DNA from: Pseudomonas rustica
GTDB taxonomy: Bacteria; Pseudomonadota; Gammaproteobacteria; Pseudomonadales; Pseudomonadaceae
Reading direction: 5' to 3'
Assembly (NCBI RefSeq): GCF_018336155.1
Contig: NZ_JAGYHF010000001.1
Coordinates: 124,001 to 188,000 of the forward strand
DNA: 64,000 nucleotides
The position numbers were made by a program, and so were the translations under genes. How positions within the stretch are numbered: the stretch's first letter is position 1; the number at the start of each line of letters is the position of its first letter. Positions 50,724 to 60,350 of the stretch are shown one piece after another. A model generated the notes under the pieces. The model ran no database searches. It had not been told where the DNA came from and saw nothing but the letters and a program-made list of their open reading frames with translations.

Positions 50724-51935
50724 ATGCAGTTCAGCAAATCGAACAAGCTCGCCAACGTCTGCTACGACATTCGCGGCCCGGTGCTCAAGCACGCCAAACG
50801 TCTGGAAGAGGAAGGCCAGCGCATCCTCAAGCTGAATATCGGCAACCCGGCACCGTTTGGTTTCGAGGCGCCGGACGAAATTCTTCAGGATGTGATCCGC
50901 AACCTGCCGACCGCGCAAGGCTACAGCGATTCCAAAGGCCTGTTCAGCGCGCGCAAAGCGGTGATGCAGTACTACCAGCAGAAGCAGGTTGAAGGTGTCG
51001 GCATCGAAGACATCTACCTGGGCAACGGCGTGTCCGAGCTGATCGTGATGTCGCTGCAGGCGCTGCTCAACAACGGCGACGAAGTGCTGGTGCCGGCCCC
51101 GGACTATCCGCTGTGGACCGCGGCCGTGAGCCTGGCGGGTGGTAACGCCGTGCATTATCTGTGCGACGAAGGCGCCGACTGGTTCCCGGATCTGGCCGAC
51201 ATCAAGGCCAAAATCACCCCGAACACCAAAGCGATGGTGATCATCAACCCGAATAACCCGACCGGCGCGGTGTATTCCAAGGAAGTGTTGCTGGGCATGC
51301 TGGAAATCGCCCGCGCACACAACCTGGTGGTGTTCTCCGACGAAATCTACGACAAGATCCTGTATGACGACGCCGTGCACATCTGCACCGCGTCGCTGGC
51401 CCCGGATCTGCTGTGCCTGACCTTCAATGGTCTGTCGAAGTCCTACCGCGTGGCCGGTTTCCGTTCGGGCTGGATCGCCATCTCCGGGCCGAAACACAAC
51501 GCGCAGAGCTACATCGAAGGCATCGACATGCTGGCGAACATGCGTCTGTGCGCCAACGTGCCGAGCCAGCATGCCATCCAGACCGCGCTGGGCGGCTATC
51601 AGAGCATCAATGATCTGGTGCTGCCGCAAGGGCGTCTGCTGGAACAACGCAACCGTACGTGGGAATTGCTCAACGACATTCCGGGCGTGAGTTGCGTCAA
51701 GCCGATGGGCGCGCTGTACGCGTTCCCGAAAATCGATCCGAAAGTCTGTCCGATCCATAACGACGAAAAATTCGTTCTCGATCTGCTGCTCTCCGAGAAG
51801 CTGCTGGTGGTGCAAGGCACGGCGTTCAACTGGCCGTGGCCGGATCACTTCCGTGTGGTCACCCTGCCGCGCGTCGATGATCTGGAAATGGCCATCGGCC
51901 GCATCGGCAACTTCCTCAAGTCTTACCGCCAGTAA
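50724..51935 (+). CDS. alaA: PLP-dependent alanine aminotransferase AlaA
   Basis: A 403-residue cytosolic class-I aminotransferase. The sequence matches the AlaA/YfbQ type from its N-terminus (CYDIRGPVLKHAKRLEEEG, LKLNIGNPAPFGFEAPDE). PLP contacts are visible in GNGVSELI, NPNNPTGAVY, VFSDEIYDKILYD and the lysine loop FNGLSKSYRVAGFRSGW, where the lysine forms the internal aldimine. It makes alanine from pyruvate and glutamate. ATG 50724 is supported by the family N-terminus; the longer frame upstream is not conserved. A 12-bp stem hairpin 10 bases after the stop may terminate it. Confidence 0.92.
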   Translation: MQFSKSNKLANVCYDIRGPVLKHAKRLEEEGQRILKLNIGNPAPFGFEAPDEILQDVIRNLPTAQGYSDSKGLFSARKAVMQYYQQKQVEGVGIEDIYLGNGVSELIVMSLQALLNNGDEVLVPAPDYPLWTAAVSLAGGNAVHYLCDEGADWFPDLADIKAKITPNTKAMVIINPNNPTGAVYSKEVLLGMLEIARAHNLVVFSDEIYDKILYDDAVHICTASLAPDLLCLTFNGLSKSYRVAGFRSGWIAISGPKHNAQSYIEGIDMLANMRLCANVPSQHAIQTALGGYQSINDLVLPQGRLLEQRNRTWELLNDIPGVSCVKPMGALYAFPKIDPKVCPIHNDEKFVLDLLLSEKLLVVQGTAFNWPWPDHFRVVTLPRVDDLEMAIGRIGNFLKSYRQ

Positions 51936-51944
51936 TAGGCCAGC

Positions 51945-51974
51945 AGTGCGCAACGCCCCGAACGTTGCGCACTG
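51945..51974 (+). terminator. hairpin after alaA
   Basis: CAGTGCGCAACG-CCCCAA-CGTTGCGCACTG is a perfect 12-bp stem ten bases after the alaA stop. A T-run is lacking, so termination strength is uncertain. Confidence 0.6.
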
Positions 51975-52166
51975 TCTGATTCGGCAACACTTCTGCGCCC
52001 CACCCTTTGCGTACGCCTTCTACACTTGCGACTCGTACCGATCACGTGCGTCTGACGTAGTCGCGACGGGTCGCGGCTGTTTGTCATCCCTGTCGGTTTA
52101 CGTTGTGGGAAATGAACCTTGCACCGAAGAATTCACTGTAGGACACAGTTTGAAATAGTCACTCAG

Positions 52167-52195
52167 TTGAATAGCCCGCTGCAGCACCTTATATA
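52167..52195 (+). promoter_or_regulatory. htpX promoter
   Basis: TTGAAT (52167-52172) and TATATA (52190-52195) are separated by exactly 17 bases, 46 bases before the htpX start, fitting a vegetative promoter. TTTGAAA at 52149-52155 could also belong to a heat-shock-type -35, which would fit htpX, but no matching CCCCAT box was found. The rest of the 305-base gap 51936-52240 holds the alaA hairpin and no gene. Confidence 0.6.
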
Positions 52196-52240
52196 CCCCG
52201 CAGTACGCTACATCTTTAGCTTGAGGAGATTTCTACAACC

Positions 52241-53128
52241 ATGATGCGCATCCTGCTGTTTTTGGCCACTAACCTGGCGGTCGTGCTGATAGCCAGCATC
52301 ACCCTGAGCCTGTTCGGCTTCAACGGGTTCATGGCGGCCAACGGGGTTGATCTCAACCTTAGTCAGCTGCTGGTTTTCTGTGCGGTCTTTGGTTTTGCCG
52401 GTTCGCTGTTCTCGCTGTTCATCTCCAAGTGGATGGCGAAGATGAGCACCAGCACCCAGATCATCAGCCAGCCACGCACCCGGCATGAGCAATGGCTGCT
52501 GCAAACCGTCGAGCAATTGTCCCGCGAAGCCGGGATCAAGATGCCCGAAGTCGGTATTTTCCCGGCCTACGAGGCGAACGCCTTCGCCACCGGCTGGAAC
52601 AAGAACGACGCGCTGGTCGCGGTCAGTCAGGGCCTGCTTGAGCGTTTTTCGCCCGATGAAGTGAAGGCGGTACTGGCTCACGAAATCGGCCACGTGGCCA
52701 ACGGTGACATGGTCACGCTGGCGTTGATCCAGGGCGTGGTGAACACCTTCGTGATGTTCTTTGCACGGATCATCGGCAACTTCGTCGACAAAGTGATCTT
52801 TAAAAACGAAGAAGGCCAAGGCATCGCCTACTACGTGGCGACCATTTTCGCCGAACTGGTGCTGGGCATTCTGGCCAGCTCGATCGTCATGTGGTTCTCG
52901 CGTAAACGCGAATTCCGTGCTGACGAAGCCGGTGCACGTCTGGCCGGTACCAGCGCCATGATCGGTGCCCTGCAGCGTCTGCGCGCCGAACAAGGTCTGC
53001 CGGTGCATATGCCGGACACCCTGAATGCCTTCGGCATCAACGGTGGCATCAAGCAGGGCTTCGCGCGCATGTTCATGAGCCACCCGCCGCTGGAAGAGCG
53101 TATCGACGCCCTGCGCCGTCGCGGTTAA
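52241..53128 (+). CDS. htpX: membrane protease HtpX
   Basis: A 295-residue inner-membrane zinc metalloprotease that degrades damaged membrane proteins. It has two N-terminal membrane segments ([21 protein letters not shown] region and [19 protein letters not shown] region), then the zinc motif [13 protein letters not shown] (HExxH), two further membrane segments ([13 protein letters not shown] and [15 protein letters not shown]) and the third zinc ligand in [15 protein letters not shown]. The end [13 protein letters not shown] is family-typical. The start is ATG 52241 or the next codon ATG 52244. It is last in the conserved sagS-htpX block and is followed by a strong bidirectional terminator. 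Confidence 0.93.
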   Translation: MMRILLFLATNLAVVLIASITLSLFGFNGFMAANGVDLNLSQLLVFCAVFGFAGSLFSLFISKWMAKMSTSTQIISQPRTRHEQWLLQTVEQLSREAGIKMPEVGIFPAYEANAFATGWNKNDALVAVSQGLLERFSPDEVKAVLAHEIGHVANGDMVTLALIQGVVNTFVMFFARIIGNFVDKVIFKNEEGQGIAYYVATIFAELVLGILASSIVMWFSRKREFRADEAGARLAGTSAMIGALQRLRAEQGLPVHMPDTLNAFGINGGIKQGFARMFMSHPPLEERIDALRRRG

Positions 53129-53161
53129 ATCCGGCGCAGCAAGCCAGTCGCAGTAACAAAC

Positions 53162-53197
53162 AAAAAGGCCCGTATCTCACGATACGGGCCTTTTTTT
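53162..53197. terminator. bidirectional Rho-independent terminator
   Basis: AAAAAGGCCCGTATC-TCAC-GATACGGGCCTTTTT forms a long stem flanked by A- and T-runs. It ends htpX on the plus strand and the DoxX gene on the minus strand. Confidence 0.93.
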
Positions 53198-53212
53198 GTC
53201 CGGGTTTTGCGA

Positions 53213-53647
53213 TCAGCCAGCGATGGCGCGATCCACCGAGAGTTTGCCGGCGCCTTCGATCAGTACTGCGAGGCTGCCACCGAGCAGGGCCAGGGCAAAT
53301 TCGTAACCGTTGTTGGCCATGAACAAACCGTTGCTGATGTGTACGGTGAAGATCGCCACCAGCGACAGGAAGGTCAAACCCAGCGCCGCCGGACGAACCA
53401 GCAAACCGATGATCAGCGCCAGACCGGCGAAGAACTCGGTACCACCCGCCAGCGTCGCCATCAGGTAACCCGGGTGCAGACCGATGCTGTCCATGTATTG
53501 CGCAGTGCCGGACAAACCGTAACCACCGAACAGTCCAAACAGCTTTTGCGAACCGTGAGCCGCGAAGATCACACCGACAGCGATGCGCAGGATGGTCAGA
53601 CCGTAACCGGCGCGGGTGAACAGGACTTTGTTGATCAGTGAGCTCAT
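53213..53647 (-). CDS. DoxX family membrane protein
   Basis: A 144-residue inner-membrane protein with four membrane segments (YGLTILRIAVGVIFAAHG, TLAGGTEFFAGLALIIGLL, ALGLTFLSLVAIFTV, FALALLGGSLAVLIEG regions). The DoxX signature R-I-x-x-G-x-x-F-x-x-H-G-x-x-K is present at residues 20-37 (RIAVGVIFAAHGSQKLFG). DoxX/DoxD-like proteins are linked to thiol and sulfur redox or membrane redox balance. Single-gene spacing and an AAGGAA ribosome site precede ATG 53647. The upstream region contains a small ATTAA-CTGA-TTAAT palindrome of unknown meaning. Confidence 0.88.
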   Translation of the reverse strand: MSSLINKVLFTRAGYGLTILRIAVGVIFAAHGSQKLFGLFGGYGLSGTAQYMDSIGLHPGYLMATLAGGTEFFAGLALIIGLLVRPAALGLTFLSLVAIFTVHISNGLFMANNGYEFALALLGGSLAVLIEGAGKLSVDRAIAG

Positions 53648-53756
53648 GGAAGCATTCCTTGTTTTGCGAGAAGTGTGTGTTGGTTGGCCGCTATATTAAT
53701 CAGTTAATTTCATGATAAAAGCGCAATTATTCCGCCATAACAATCAAATTATTAGA

Positions 53757-55178
53757 TCATTTGCGTGAGGCTACTTTTTGTCCTCCGGGCTCCAACGACT
53801 CCCGCTCCCGGTCGAACGCCAAGTAGTACTTGTTCACACTATTAACATAGCTGACCGGCCCCATTCCCACCTGCTCCATGGCAATGCGCTCGACCTGGAA
53901 GAACCATTGATTGGGGTTCAAGCCACGCCGCCGCGCTTCGGCGCGCATGCCTTGCACCCGCTCCGGGCCGATGTTGTAAGCCGCGAGCGTGAAGGCCATG
54001 CGCTCGCGCTCGTTTAGCTTGGGACTGTTGAAGAACTTGCGCCGGATCATCGCGAGGTATTTGGCCCCGGCCTGCACGTTCGCATCGAGATTCTGAATAT
54101 TGTCGACGCCGACGCGTTGCGCGGCGGACGGGGTGATCTGCATCAGCCCGGTCGGGCCACTGCCGCTGCGCGCATTGGGTTGCAGCGCGGACTCCTTGAA
54201 CGCCAGCGCCGCCAGGTTCAGCCAATCCATTTTTTGCGCGTCAGCGTGTTTTTGCAGGGTCGGGCGCAGTTTTTCCAGACGCTGGCGATCAGCCTTGGCC
54301 AACGGATAGTGAACTTGATAGAGGCGACGGTAGATGCGCAGAAACGCCGCATCTTCGTTGGACGGCTTTTTGTAGCCGGTCAGGAAGCGATCGATGCTTG
54401 CCCGCAACATTGACGCGTCGCGGCGGACGAACCAGTACTCCTCGCCCGGTTCGCTGATCATCAACTGTCGGTCGAAACGCAATTTCGGCAGGATCTTGCC
54501 CCAACGCTCGGCGATGGGTTGCTCGACGATGGTCAGGTGGAAAATCCCGCCCTGCACCATTTCCAGCACATCTTCGACCGCCAGTGTCGGGTCGACCCAT
54601 TCGATCTTGATCGGCGCGAGTTTGTGCAGCGCCAGTTTCTGATTCAGCTGGCTGACGGCCTCCCCCGCTGCGCTGCCAGTCGGCAAGGCGAGGGTTTTAC
54701 CGGAGAGCTGTTCAACCTTGGTGTAGCGTCGCTCGCCCTTGATGCCGACCAGGATCAGCGGGACGTTGCTGGCGATCGGTTCGCTGCTGGCCACCGCGTG
54801 ACCCGGTTGCAGGTCGAGCAATTCTCCCGGCGCCACCAGATCACCTTCGCCACGCTGTAAGGCGCCGAGCAATTGATCCTTGGATTTGGGGATGATCTTG
54901 AGGGTGATTTCCTGACCGTCACGGGCGTGACCGTTGAGGTATTGCTCGAAGGCGCGCAAGCGATGGTATTCGACGCCGATGGCCTGCCCCTGGACTTCGC
55001 CGGAGCTGTTGCGGCTCTGATTAACCAACACCCGCAGCACGCGACTGCTGCGGATCTCCGAGAGATCGCGCACTTTGGTGGCCGGCACGGCTTGCAGCGG
55101 CCCGGGCAGGCGCGCAACCGCCGTCATCGGCAGCAGCAGCGATCCACACAACAGCAACAAAACCGAGGGACGAACCAT
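53757..55178 (-). CDS. MltF-like lytic murein transglycosylase (SBP_bac_3 plus SLT)
   Basis: About 473 residues, exported. ATG 55178 starts the signal peptide (VLLLLCGSLLLPMTAVA) with GGAGAG upstream. The N-terminal half is a family-3 solute-binding domain (SSRVLRVLVNQSRNSSGEVQ ... IVEQPIAERWGKILPKL). The C-terminal half is an SLT domain with the catalytic glutamate in LAALAFKESALQPNARS, then SGPTGLMQITPSAAQRVGV and FTLAAYNIGPERVQGM. It cleaves peptidoglycan glycan strands with anhydromuropeptide formation. E. coli MltF has the same two domains as a lipoprotein; no lipobox cysteine is evident here, so it may be soluble periplasmic. It diverges from tatD. Confidence 0.87.
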   Translation of the reverse strand: MVRPSVLLLLCGSLLLPMTAVARLPGPLQAVPATKVRDLSEIRSSRVLRVLVNQSRNSSGEVQGQAIGVEYHRLRAFEQYLNGHARDGQEITLKIIPKSKDQLLGALQRGEGDLVAPGELLDLQPGHAVASSEPIASNVPLILVGIKGERRYTKVEQLSGKTLALPTGSAAGEAVSQLNQKLALHKLAPIKIEWVDPTLAVEDVLEMVQGGIFHLTIVEQPIAERWGKILPKLRFDRQLMISEPGEEYWFVRRDASMLRASIDRFLTGYKKPSNEDAAFLRIYRRLYQVHYPLAKADRQRLEKLRPTLQKHADAQKMDWLNLAALAFKESALQPNARSGSGPTGLMQITPSAAQRVGVDNIQNLDANVQAGAKYLAMIRRKFFNSPKLNERERMAFTLAAYNIGPERVQGMRAEARRRGLNPNQWFFQVERIAMEQVGMGPVSYVNSVNKYYLAFDRERESLEPGGQKVASRK

Positions 55179-55414
55179 CCACTCTCCGGAAAGAATACGG
55201 GGCAATTTCACCGCTGAACGGTCGAAATCACCGACGAAAACAGAGCGCCTGGAGCGCTGGCAAGGTGCGAGAGACTGGCACAGCGTTGGCATTGCTGCCA
55301 ATCAGACGGGTCTCGCGGCATCAAAAGACAGCTTTAACTCGTTGTAGTTCTTGGCTTTTCTTATGAATCTACAGCTCTGGTATGCTTTCCGGCCTTCGGC
55401 CCGAGGTAGCAACC

Positions 55415-56221
55415 ATGCAACTCATCGATATCGGCGTCAACCTGACCAACCCAAGTTTCGCCGACAAACACCAGGCCGTACTCGACCGCGCATACGCCGC
55501 CGGGGTCTGCCAACTGGTGCTGACCGGCACCAGCGTCGAGGGCAGCGAACAGGCGCTGGAACTGTGTCAGCAACTGGATGAGAGCGGTCAACGGCTGTTC
55601 GCCACCGCCGGCATTCACCCACATTCGGCCAGTGACTGGAGCGCTGACAGCGCGGGGCGTTTGCGCAGTTTGCTGAAGGAATCGAACGTGGTCGCGGTGG
55701 GCGAATGCGGGCTGGATTTCAATCGCGATTTCTCCCCGCGCCCGCAGCAGGAGAAGGTGTTGGAAGAACATCTGGCGCTGGCCGTTGAGCTGCAGTTGCC
55801 GGTGTTTTTGCACGAGCGCGATGCCAGTCAGCGACTACTGGAGATACTGAAAGGCTTCCGCGATCAGTTGCCTGCTGCGGTGGTGCATTGCTTTACCGGT
55901 GAGCAAAAAGCGCTGTTCAGTTATCTCGACATGGATCTGCACATCGGCATTACCGGCTGGATCTGCGACGAGCGTCGGGGCACGCATCTGCATCCGCTGG
56001 TAAAAGAGATCAAACGCGGAAGGCTGATGCTGGAAAGCGATGCGCCTTATTTGTTGCCGCGTACGTTGCGACCGAAACCGAAGAACGGGCGTAATGAGCC
56101 GGCGTATCTGACGGAGGTGTTGCGCGAAGTGGCGCTGCATCGCGGGGAAACTGAGGAAGACCTGGCTGCACACACCACCGCGTGCGCCCGCGCATTCTTC
56201 AATCTCCCCACCCTCCCCTGA
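55415..56221 (+). CDS. tatD: TatD-family metal-dependent DNase
   Basis: A 268-residue cytosolic TIM-barrel hydrolase. The family strands are clear: [76 protein letters not shown] and [13 protein letters not shown]. The DIGVNLT start and the R-D-F-S-P region identify TatD itself more than the YcfH or YjjV paralogues. TatD has 3'-5' exonuclease activity in DNA repair under oxidative stress. ATG 55415 has GAGG eight bases upstream. No tat genes are adjacent. A REP pair follows the stop. Confidence 0.9.
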   Translation: MQLIDIGVNLTNPSFADKHQAVLDRAYAAGVCQLVLTGTSVEGSEQALELCQQLDESGQRLFATAGIHPHSASDWSADSAGRLRSLLKESNVVAVGECGLDFNRDFSPRPQQEKVLEEHLALAVELQLPVFLHERDASQRLLEILKGFRDQLPAAVVHCFTGEQKALFSYLDMDLHIGITGWICDERRGTHLHPLVKEIKRGRLMLESDAPYLLPRTLRPKPKNGRNEPAYLTEVLREVALHRGETEEDLAAHTTACARAFFNLPTLP

Positions 56222-56235
56222 CCCACCAAATTCCT

Positions 56236-56328
56236 CCTGTGGGAGCGGGCTTGCTCGCGAAAGCGCTGTGTCAGGCAAAAATGATTTAAATGACACACCG
56301 CATTCGCGAGCAAGCCCGCTCCCACAGG
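56236..56328. repeat. REP inverted pair, class GGGAGCGGGCTTGCTCGCGA
   Basis: CCTGTGGGAGCGGGCTTGCT at 56236 onward and its inverse complement ending at 56328 flank a spacer of about 40 bases between tatD and the chemoreceptor gene. The same sequence occurs at 57920-58010 in the opposite arrangement. Confidence 0.88.
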
Positions 56329-56430
56329 GGACTGTGTGGTCTTTTGATGTACATCAAGTTCTGCAGATCTGCATAGCGGCACAATACTGGCACCTTGCCA
56401 ATGCTGTTTCCGCTATCAGAGAAGACCTCC

Positions 56431-57912
56431 ATGGGTGCCTGGCTTAGCAATATCTCGCTGAAATATAAATTCTGGGCGGTCAACGCGGTCGCCTTCGTTA
56501 CAACCCTGCTGCTGGTGTTGTACGCCGTACACCTCGAACAACAGGCGCGCAGTCATGCATCAAAGGCCTCCGCGCAGGCTCAGGCGCAGTTGCTCAAGGC
56601 CTGGCCGGTCGGGCAAGCGCTGCCCAAAGCCGATCAAGTGCTGACCTTCAAACGCGGTGAAGCACCGCGCCTCAACGATCAACCGTTATTGGAAATCGCC
56701 GACAGCAACGGCTGGATCGAGATCAACCCGATGCCATTGTTCGGCAAAAACCCGTTGATGGGCGCCGAGGTGTTCAGCCGTGCCGACGGTCAACGCGTCG
56801 CCGTGATCGCTTATGGCCCGAGCCTGGCGCAGGTATTCGATGAGCGTTTCGCCAACTTCGCCGTGGCCGTCTTGATCCTGATGCTGGCCATGCTCGGCGC
56901 CTCACAACTATTGATCCGCTTCCTGCTCAGCCAACTCAACACCCTGAAAGACGTGATGCTGCACGTCGAGAAAAGCGGCGACCTCTCGGCCCGCGTGCCA
57001 TTGGCCTGCACAGATGAAGTCGGGCAGATGGCCAGTGCGTTCAACGCGATGCAGGCGGGTTATCAGCGTGTGGTCACCACTGTCGCCAACACCGCGCGGC
57101 AATTGGATGTCGGCGCGGCGCGGCTGGCGGCGAGCATGGACGAAGTGCGTCACGGCATGCTCGGCCAGCAGAGTGAAACCGATCAAGCGGCCACGGCGAT
57201 CAATGAAATGACCGCCACGGTCTATCACATCGCCCAGCACGCGGGCGCCACCCGCGATTTGTCGCAGACCGCTGACGGTCTGGCCGGCAGTGGTCAGCAA
57301 GTGGTGGCGCGGGTGCAGCAATCGATCGCCGGTCTGTCCAGCGGCGTGCAGCAGACGGCCGAAATGATTCAACGCTTGGCTGAAGACAGTCAGAAGATCA
57401 ACGGTGTGGTCAGCGTGATTCACAGCATCGCCGAGCAGACCAATCTGCTTGCTCTCAATGCTGCCATCGAGGCCGCGCGTGCCGGGGAAATGGGCCGTGG
57501 TTTTGCGGTGGTCGCTGATGAAGTGCGCCACCTCGCGAAACGTGTGCAGGCTTCGACTGATGAGATCACCACGATGGTCTCGGCGCTGCAGGCCGGCACG
57601 CGCGACGCGGTGGATTTCATGCAGGAGAGTTCGTATAAGGCAGACGATTGTGTGCAGCAGGCGCAGGAGGCTGGCGCGGCGCTGGCCGAGATCACCGGCG
57701 CAGTGGCGCAGATGCGCGAGAGCAATACGCAGATTGCCGTGGCGGCTGAGCAGCAGAGTCAGGTTGCCGAGGAGATGAATCGGGCGGTGGTGAGCATTCG
57801 CGATGTGACCGAGAACACCGTGCAGCAGACGGTGGATTCGGCGACAACCAGTAATGAGTTGGCGACGTTGGCTGGGGAATTGAGCAAGGCGATTGGGCAG
57901 TTGAAACTCTGA
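56431..57912 (+). CDS. methyl-accepting chemotaxis protein
   Basis: A 493-residue inner-membrane chemoreceptor. It has membrane helix 1 ([20 protein letters not shown]), a short periplasmic domain of about 110 residues, helix 2 ([20 protein letters not shown]), a HAMP domain ([21 protein letters not shown]) and a long cytoplasmic coiled coil. The signalling tip is nearly invariant ([20 protein letters not shown], then [20 protein letters not shown]), so CheA/CheW coupling is expected. The small periplasmic domain is not assigned to a ligand class. ATG 56431 gives a normal first membrane helix; ATG 56395 is in frame further upstream. Confidence 0.9.
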   Translation: MGAWLSNISLKYKFWAVNAVAFVTTLLLVLYAVHLEQQARSHASKASAQAQAQLLKAWPVGQALPKADQVLTFKRGEAPRLNDQPLLEIADSNGWIEINPMPLFGKNPLMGAEVFSRADGQRVAVIAYGPSLAQVFDERFANFAVAVLILMLAMLGASQLLIRFLLSQLNTLKDVMLHVEKSGDLSARVPLACTDEVGQMASAFNAMQAGYQRVVTTVANTARQLDVGAARLAASMDEVRHGMLGQQSETDQAATAINEMTATVYHIAQHAGATRDLSQTADGLAGSGQQVVARVQQSIAGLSSGVQQTAEMIQRLAEDSQKINGVVSVIHSIAEQTNLLALNAAIEAARAGEMGRGFAVVADEVRHLAKRVQASTDEITTMVSALQAGTRDAVDFMQESSYKADDCVQQAQEAGAALAEITGAVAQMRESNTQIAVAAEQQSQVAEEMNRAVVSIRDVTENTVQQTVDSATTSNELATLAGELSKAIGQLKL

Positions 57913-57919
57913 GGGCCTT

Positions 57920-58010
57920 TTCGCGAGCAAGCCCGCTCCCACAGGTTTCACTGGAGTTCACAAAATGGGTGTTCACTGGAGATCACTGTGGGAGCGGGCT
58001 TGCTCGCGAA
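57920..58010. repeat. REP inverted pair with internal direct repeat
   Basis: TTCGCGAGCAAGCCCGCTCC (57920 on) and its exact 25-bp inverse complement at 57986-58010 flank a spacer that itself contains CACTGGAG twice. The arms face the other way round from those of the REP at 56236. Confidence 0.9.
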
Positions 58011-58143
58011 GGCGTCAGATGGGCAGACATCGAATCCGAACATGACGCCTATCACTTCAATAGCCAACCTCGATTCGCCGCCCTTCCCGGCCCGGCCTAT
58101 TCTTCATCCATGCAATCAACATGGATCGAGGAGTAGCCACATC

Positions 58144-58509
58144 ATGGGCAAACGTCACCCCAACCTTCCCGCGTGGCAATGGCGCGCGTACCCGGGCAAT
58201 CATCAGCACCCGACCAATCTGGTGTTGCACCTGATTGCCGTGCCGTTGTTCATCGTGGCGTTTTTGTTGATCGTCTCTGGCGTGTTCAGTCTGAGCCTGG
58301 CCAGTGTCGCCATCGGCGTGATTGGCATCGTCGCGGCGCTGGGCTTGCAGCGCCACGGTCACCGCTTGGAGGCGCAAGCCTCCGAGCCATTCAGTGATCG
58401 CAAAGACGCGATTTCACGTTTGCTGGTCGAGCAGTTTCTGACTTTTCCACGGTTCTTTCTCAGCGGCGGCTGGTGGCGCGCCTGGCGAGAGCGTCACCGT
58501 CGGCATTGA
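58144..58509 (+). CDS. small membrane protein, DUF962/Mpo1-like in appearance
   Basis: A 121-residue protein with two closely spaced hydrophobic segments (VLHLIAVPLFIVAFLLIVSG and LASVAIGVIGIVAALGL regions) between histidine-rich ends (GNHQHPTNLVLH and RHGHRLEAQASEPFSD). A conserved H-x-x-P-x-N-x-x-x-H before helix 1 and G-H-x-x-E-x-x-x-P after helix 2 recall the DUF962/Mpo1 dioxygenase-like family, which would be metal-binding. Length and order are compatible, but I am not certain. ATG 58144 is preceded by GAGGAG at 11 bases. Its stop is 1 base from the convergent thioesterase stop. Confidence 0.65.
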   Translation: MGKRHPNLPAWQWRAYPGNHQHPTNLVLHLIAVPLFIVAFLLIVSGVFSLSLASVAIGVIGIVAALGLQRHGHRLEAQASEPFSDRKDAISRLLVEQFLTFPRFFLSGGWWRAWRERHRRH

Positions 58510-58510
58510 G

Positions 58511-59305
58511 TCAGGCGAAGATCGTGACGGTCTGCCGACTCATGGCAATCAACTCGCCCTCCGCGCTCCACAGCTTGGCGGCGGCATGCCCGTAGCCGTC
58601 GGCGGCGTACTCGGTTTCCACGCGGTACTTGCACCAGTCCAGCGTGCTCAATTCACGTAACGGCTGGACGAATTCGATGGTCCAGGTCAGCGTGCTGCCC
58701 ATGGCCGGTTTCTTCAGATGCGGCAGCAGCGACGGCGGCCAGGCGTCGACCAGCGCGAGAATGTGCGCCTCGGTCACTGGCTCTTCCTTCACGTCGCCAC
58801 GCAAACGCACCCAACCGCCCATGTCCCGCGAAGAATTACCGGTGAACGGCAAACCGCCGATCGTCCAGCGCATCGCCAGGTGGCGCATGAATTCCGGCAG
58901 CACACCTTTGATGTACGGCAGTTCCTGACATTCGTCCCAGTGCTTCATGTCCGGCGCAGGCTCAGCGGCAATCGCCACTTCCGAAGGACGCGAGGCGCCA
59001 AAACTGCCTTGCACCAGCGTGACCACCTGACCGTTCTGCATCGCCCGGCCCAGCACCTGGCTGACGGCTTTGCCTTCACGCAGCACATCCACTTCAAAAC
59101 TCACCGGGACTTCCGGCTCGACCGGGCCGACGAAGGTGATCGCCAGCGAACGCACTGGTCGATCCGCCGGCACCTTGGCGCGCATGGCTTCGTATTGCAG
59201 CGCGGCGACGAGGCCACCAAAACTGGCGCGGCCCTGAGCCCATTCGGCGGGGATCGACAGTTCCGGCTGGCGGCGCACCGCATCGAGCAGATCACAAAAG
59301 CGCAT
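58511..59305 (-). CDS. acyl-CoA thioesterase family protein (double hot-dog)
   Basis: A 264-residue cytosolic protein. It contains two hot-dog folds of the TesB-like thioesterase type: ASFGGLVAALQYEAMRAKV and RSLAITFVGPVEPEVPVSF in the first half, WTIEFVQPLRELSTLDWCKY and SAEGELIAMSRQTVTIF in the second. These hydrolyse acyl-CoA to free acid and CoA, but the substrate length is not readable from sequence. ATG 59305 has GAGG five bases upstream. It stands alone between the Mpo1-like gene and a REP pair. Confidence 0.85.
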   Translation of the reverse strand: MRFCDLLDAVRRQPELSIPAEWAQGRASFGGLVAALQYEAMRAKVPADRPVRSLAITFVGPVEPEVPVSFEVDVLREGKAVSQVLGRAMQNGQVVTLVQGSFGASRPSEVAIAAEPAPDMKHWDECQELPYIKGVLPEFMRHLAMRWTIGGLPFTGNSSRDMGGWVRLRGDVKEEPVTEAHILALVDAWPPSLLPHLKKPAMGSTLTWTIEFVQPLRELSTLDWCKYRVETEYAADGYGHAAAKLWSAEGELIAMSRQTVTIFA

Positions 59306-59406
59306 GGCAACCTCAGAAACGAAAATGAATGCAGGGATCTTAACCACAGCCGGAGAGCACCGCAGCGTCTATTCCGGTCAAATGCGCTGACAGATCAGAC
59401 ACCACT

Positions 59407-59491
59407 CCCTGTAGGAGCTGCCGCAGGCTGCGATCTTTTGATGTTGAAAAACAAGATCAAAAGATCGCAGCCTGCGGCAGCTCCTACAGGG
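59407..59491. repeat. REP inverted pair, class GTAGGAGCTGCCG
   Basis: CCCTGTAGGAGCTGCCGCAG at 59407 and its inverse complement ending at 59491, with about 12 bases of spacer, lie between the thioesterase and CHAD genes. It is the same class as 49997-50088. Confidence 0.88.
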
Positions 59492-59506
59492 GGTGATGCG
59501 GTGTCT

Positions 59507-60274
59507 TCAGGATTTGAAGCAGGTGCGGCTGAGTTTTTCGAGCACACGATCAGCCTTGGCCTCGGCTTTGATCAAACCTGCCTGCCAGGTGGCGACACAC
59601 GGTTGCAGATCGGTTTCCAGTTCGGCTTTCGCCAGCCACTGCCAGCAATCGTGCCAATCGCCCAGAGCCCCTTGCGCAGACTTCAAGCGTGGCAGCGCCG
59701 CTTCCGGCAGACGATCCAGTTCTGGATACGCCTCGATGCCGTAACGCACACGCTTGATCAACAGACGCAGACGATGGCGGTCATGCGCCGGATCGTGCAG
59801 CGCCTGATCGAGATTCTTCCATTGTTTGCCGAGGCGTTTTTCGATGCGTTTAGCCAGGCCTTTGAGCAAGCCCTGACGCTGAGACGCACGAATAAATCGC
59901 GGAAAAGCGTCGAGAATCATCAGCAGCGAAGCCACTTCGGCACTCGCCGCCAGTGCCGGGTAAGCCTCCGCCATCTGCGCCATGCGCCGCTGCGCTGCTA
60001 GCGGTTGATCGTGTTCGAGCAAGTAAGCCGCGAGCACTTCACGATCGCGCCACGGCGTGGTCAATTGGCCGACTGCCGAGGCCGCGTCTTCCAGTTGCTC
60101 AACCCCGGGCAAGCCGCGCAATGGCCGCAACAAGCTGCGCAAGCGGCGCACCGTAGTGCGCAGATCGTGCAGCGCTTCAGGATCAGTACGCGCCGTCAGC
60201 CGCGCCTGGCAACTGAGCAATCGCACTTCAATGCTCAGGATATGAGCCACCAACCGATCAACCAACGCAGACAT
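59507..60274 (-). CDS. CHAD-domain protein
   Basis: A 255-residue protein made almost entirely of the alpha-helical CHAD domain: conserved basic and histidine positions in EALHDLRTTVRRLRSLLRPL, DREVLAAYLLE, HRLRLLIKRVRYGIEAYPEL and LGDWHDCWQWLAKAEL. CHAD proteins bind inorganic polyphosphate through these positively charged helices and are associated with polyphosphate granules. There is no CYTH triphosphatase domain, unlike many fused members. ATG 60274 has AGGAG six bases upstream. It is followed, after 76 bases on the upstream side, by the small lipoprotein gene reading the same way. Confidence 0.88.
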   Translation of the reverse strand: MSALVDRLVAHILSIEVRLLSCQARLTARTDPEALHDLRTTVRRLRSLLRPLRGLPGVEQLEDAASAVGQLTTPWRDREVLAAYLLEHDQPLAAQRRMAQMAEAYPALAASAEVASLLMILDAFPRFIRASQRQGLLKGLAKRIEKRLGKQWKNLDQALHDPAHDRHRLRLLIKRVRYGIEAYPELDRLPEAALPRLKSAQGALGDWHDCWQWLAKAELETDLQPCVATWQAGLIKAEAKADRVLEKLSRTCFKS

Positions 60275-60350
60275 CACTTGCTCCTTCAGAACGTCTTGGG
60301 GAGGAGTCTGGCGCTTCGTCAGCGCAGCATCCTTGCTTCAGGTCAGCCGC

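Noticed and set aside
50682..51953. 423-codon frame opposite alaA
   Set aside because: Antisense to a well-supported aminotransferase gene; no motif.
58718..60001. 427-codon plus-strand frame over the thioesterase and CHAD genes
   Set aside because: It crosses two good genes and a REP element; a chance frame.
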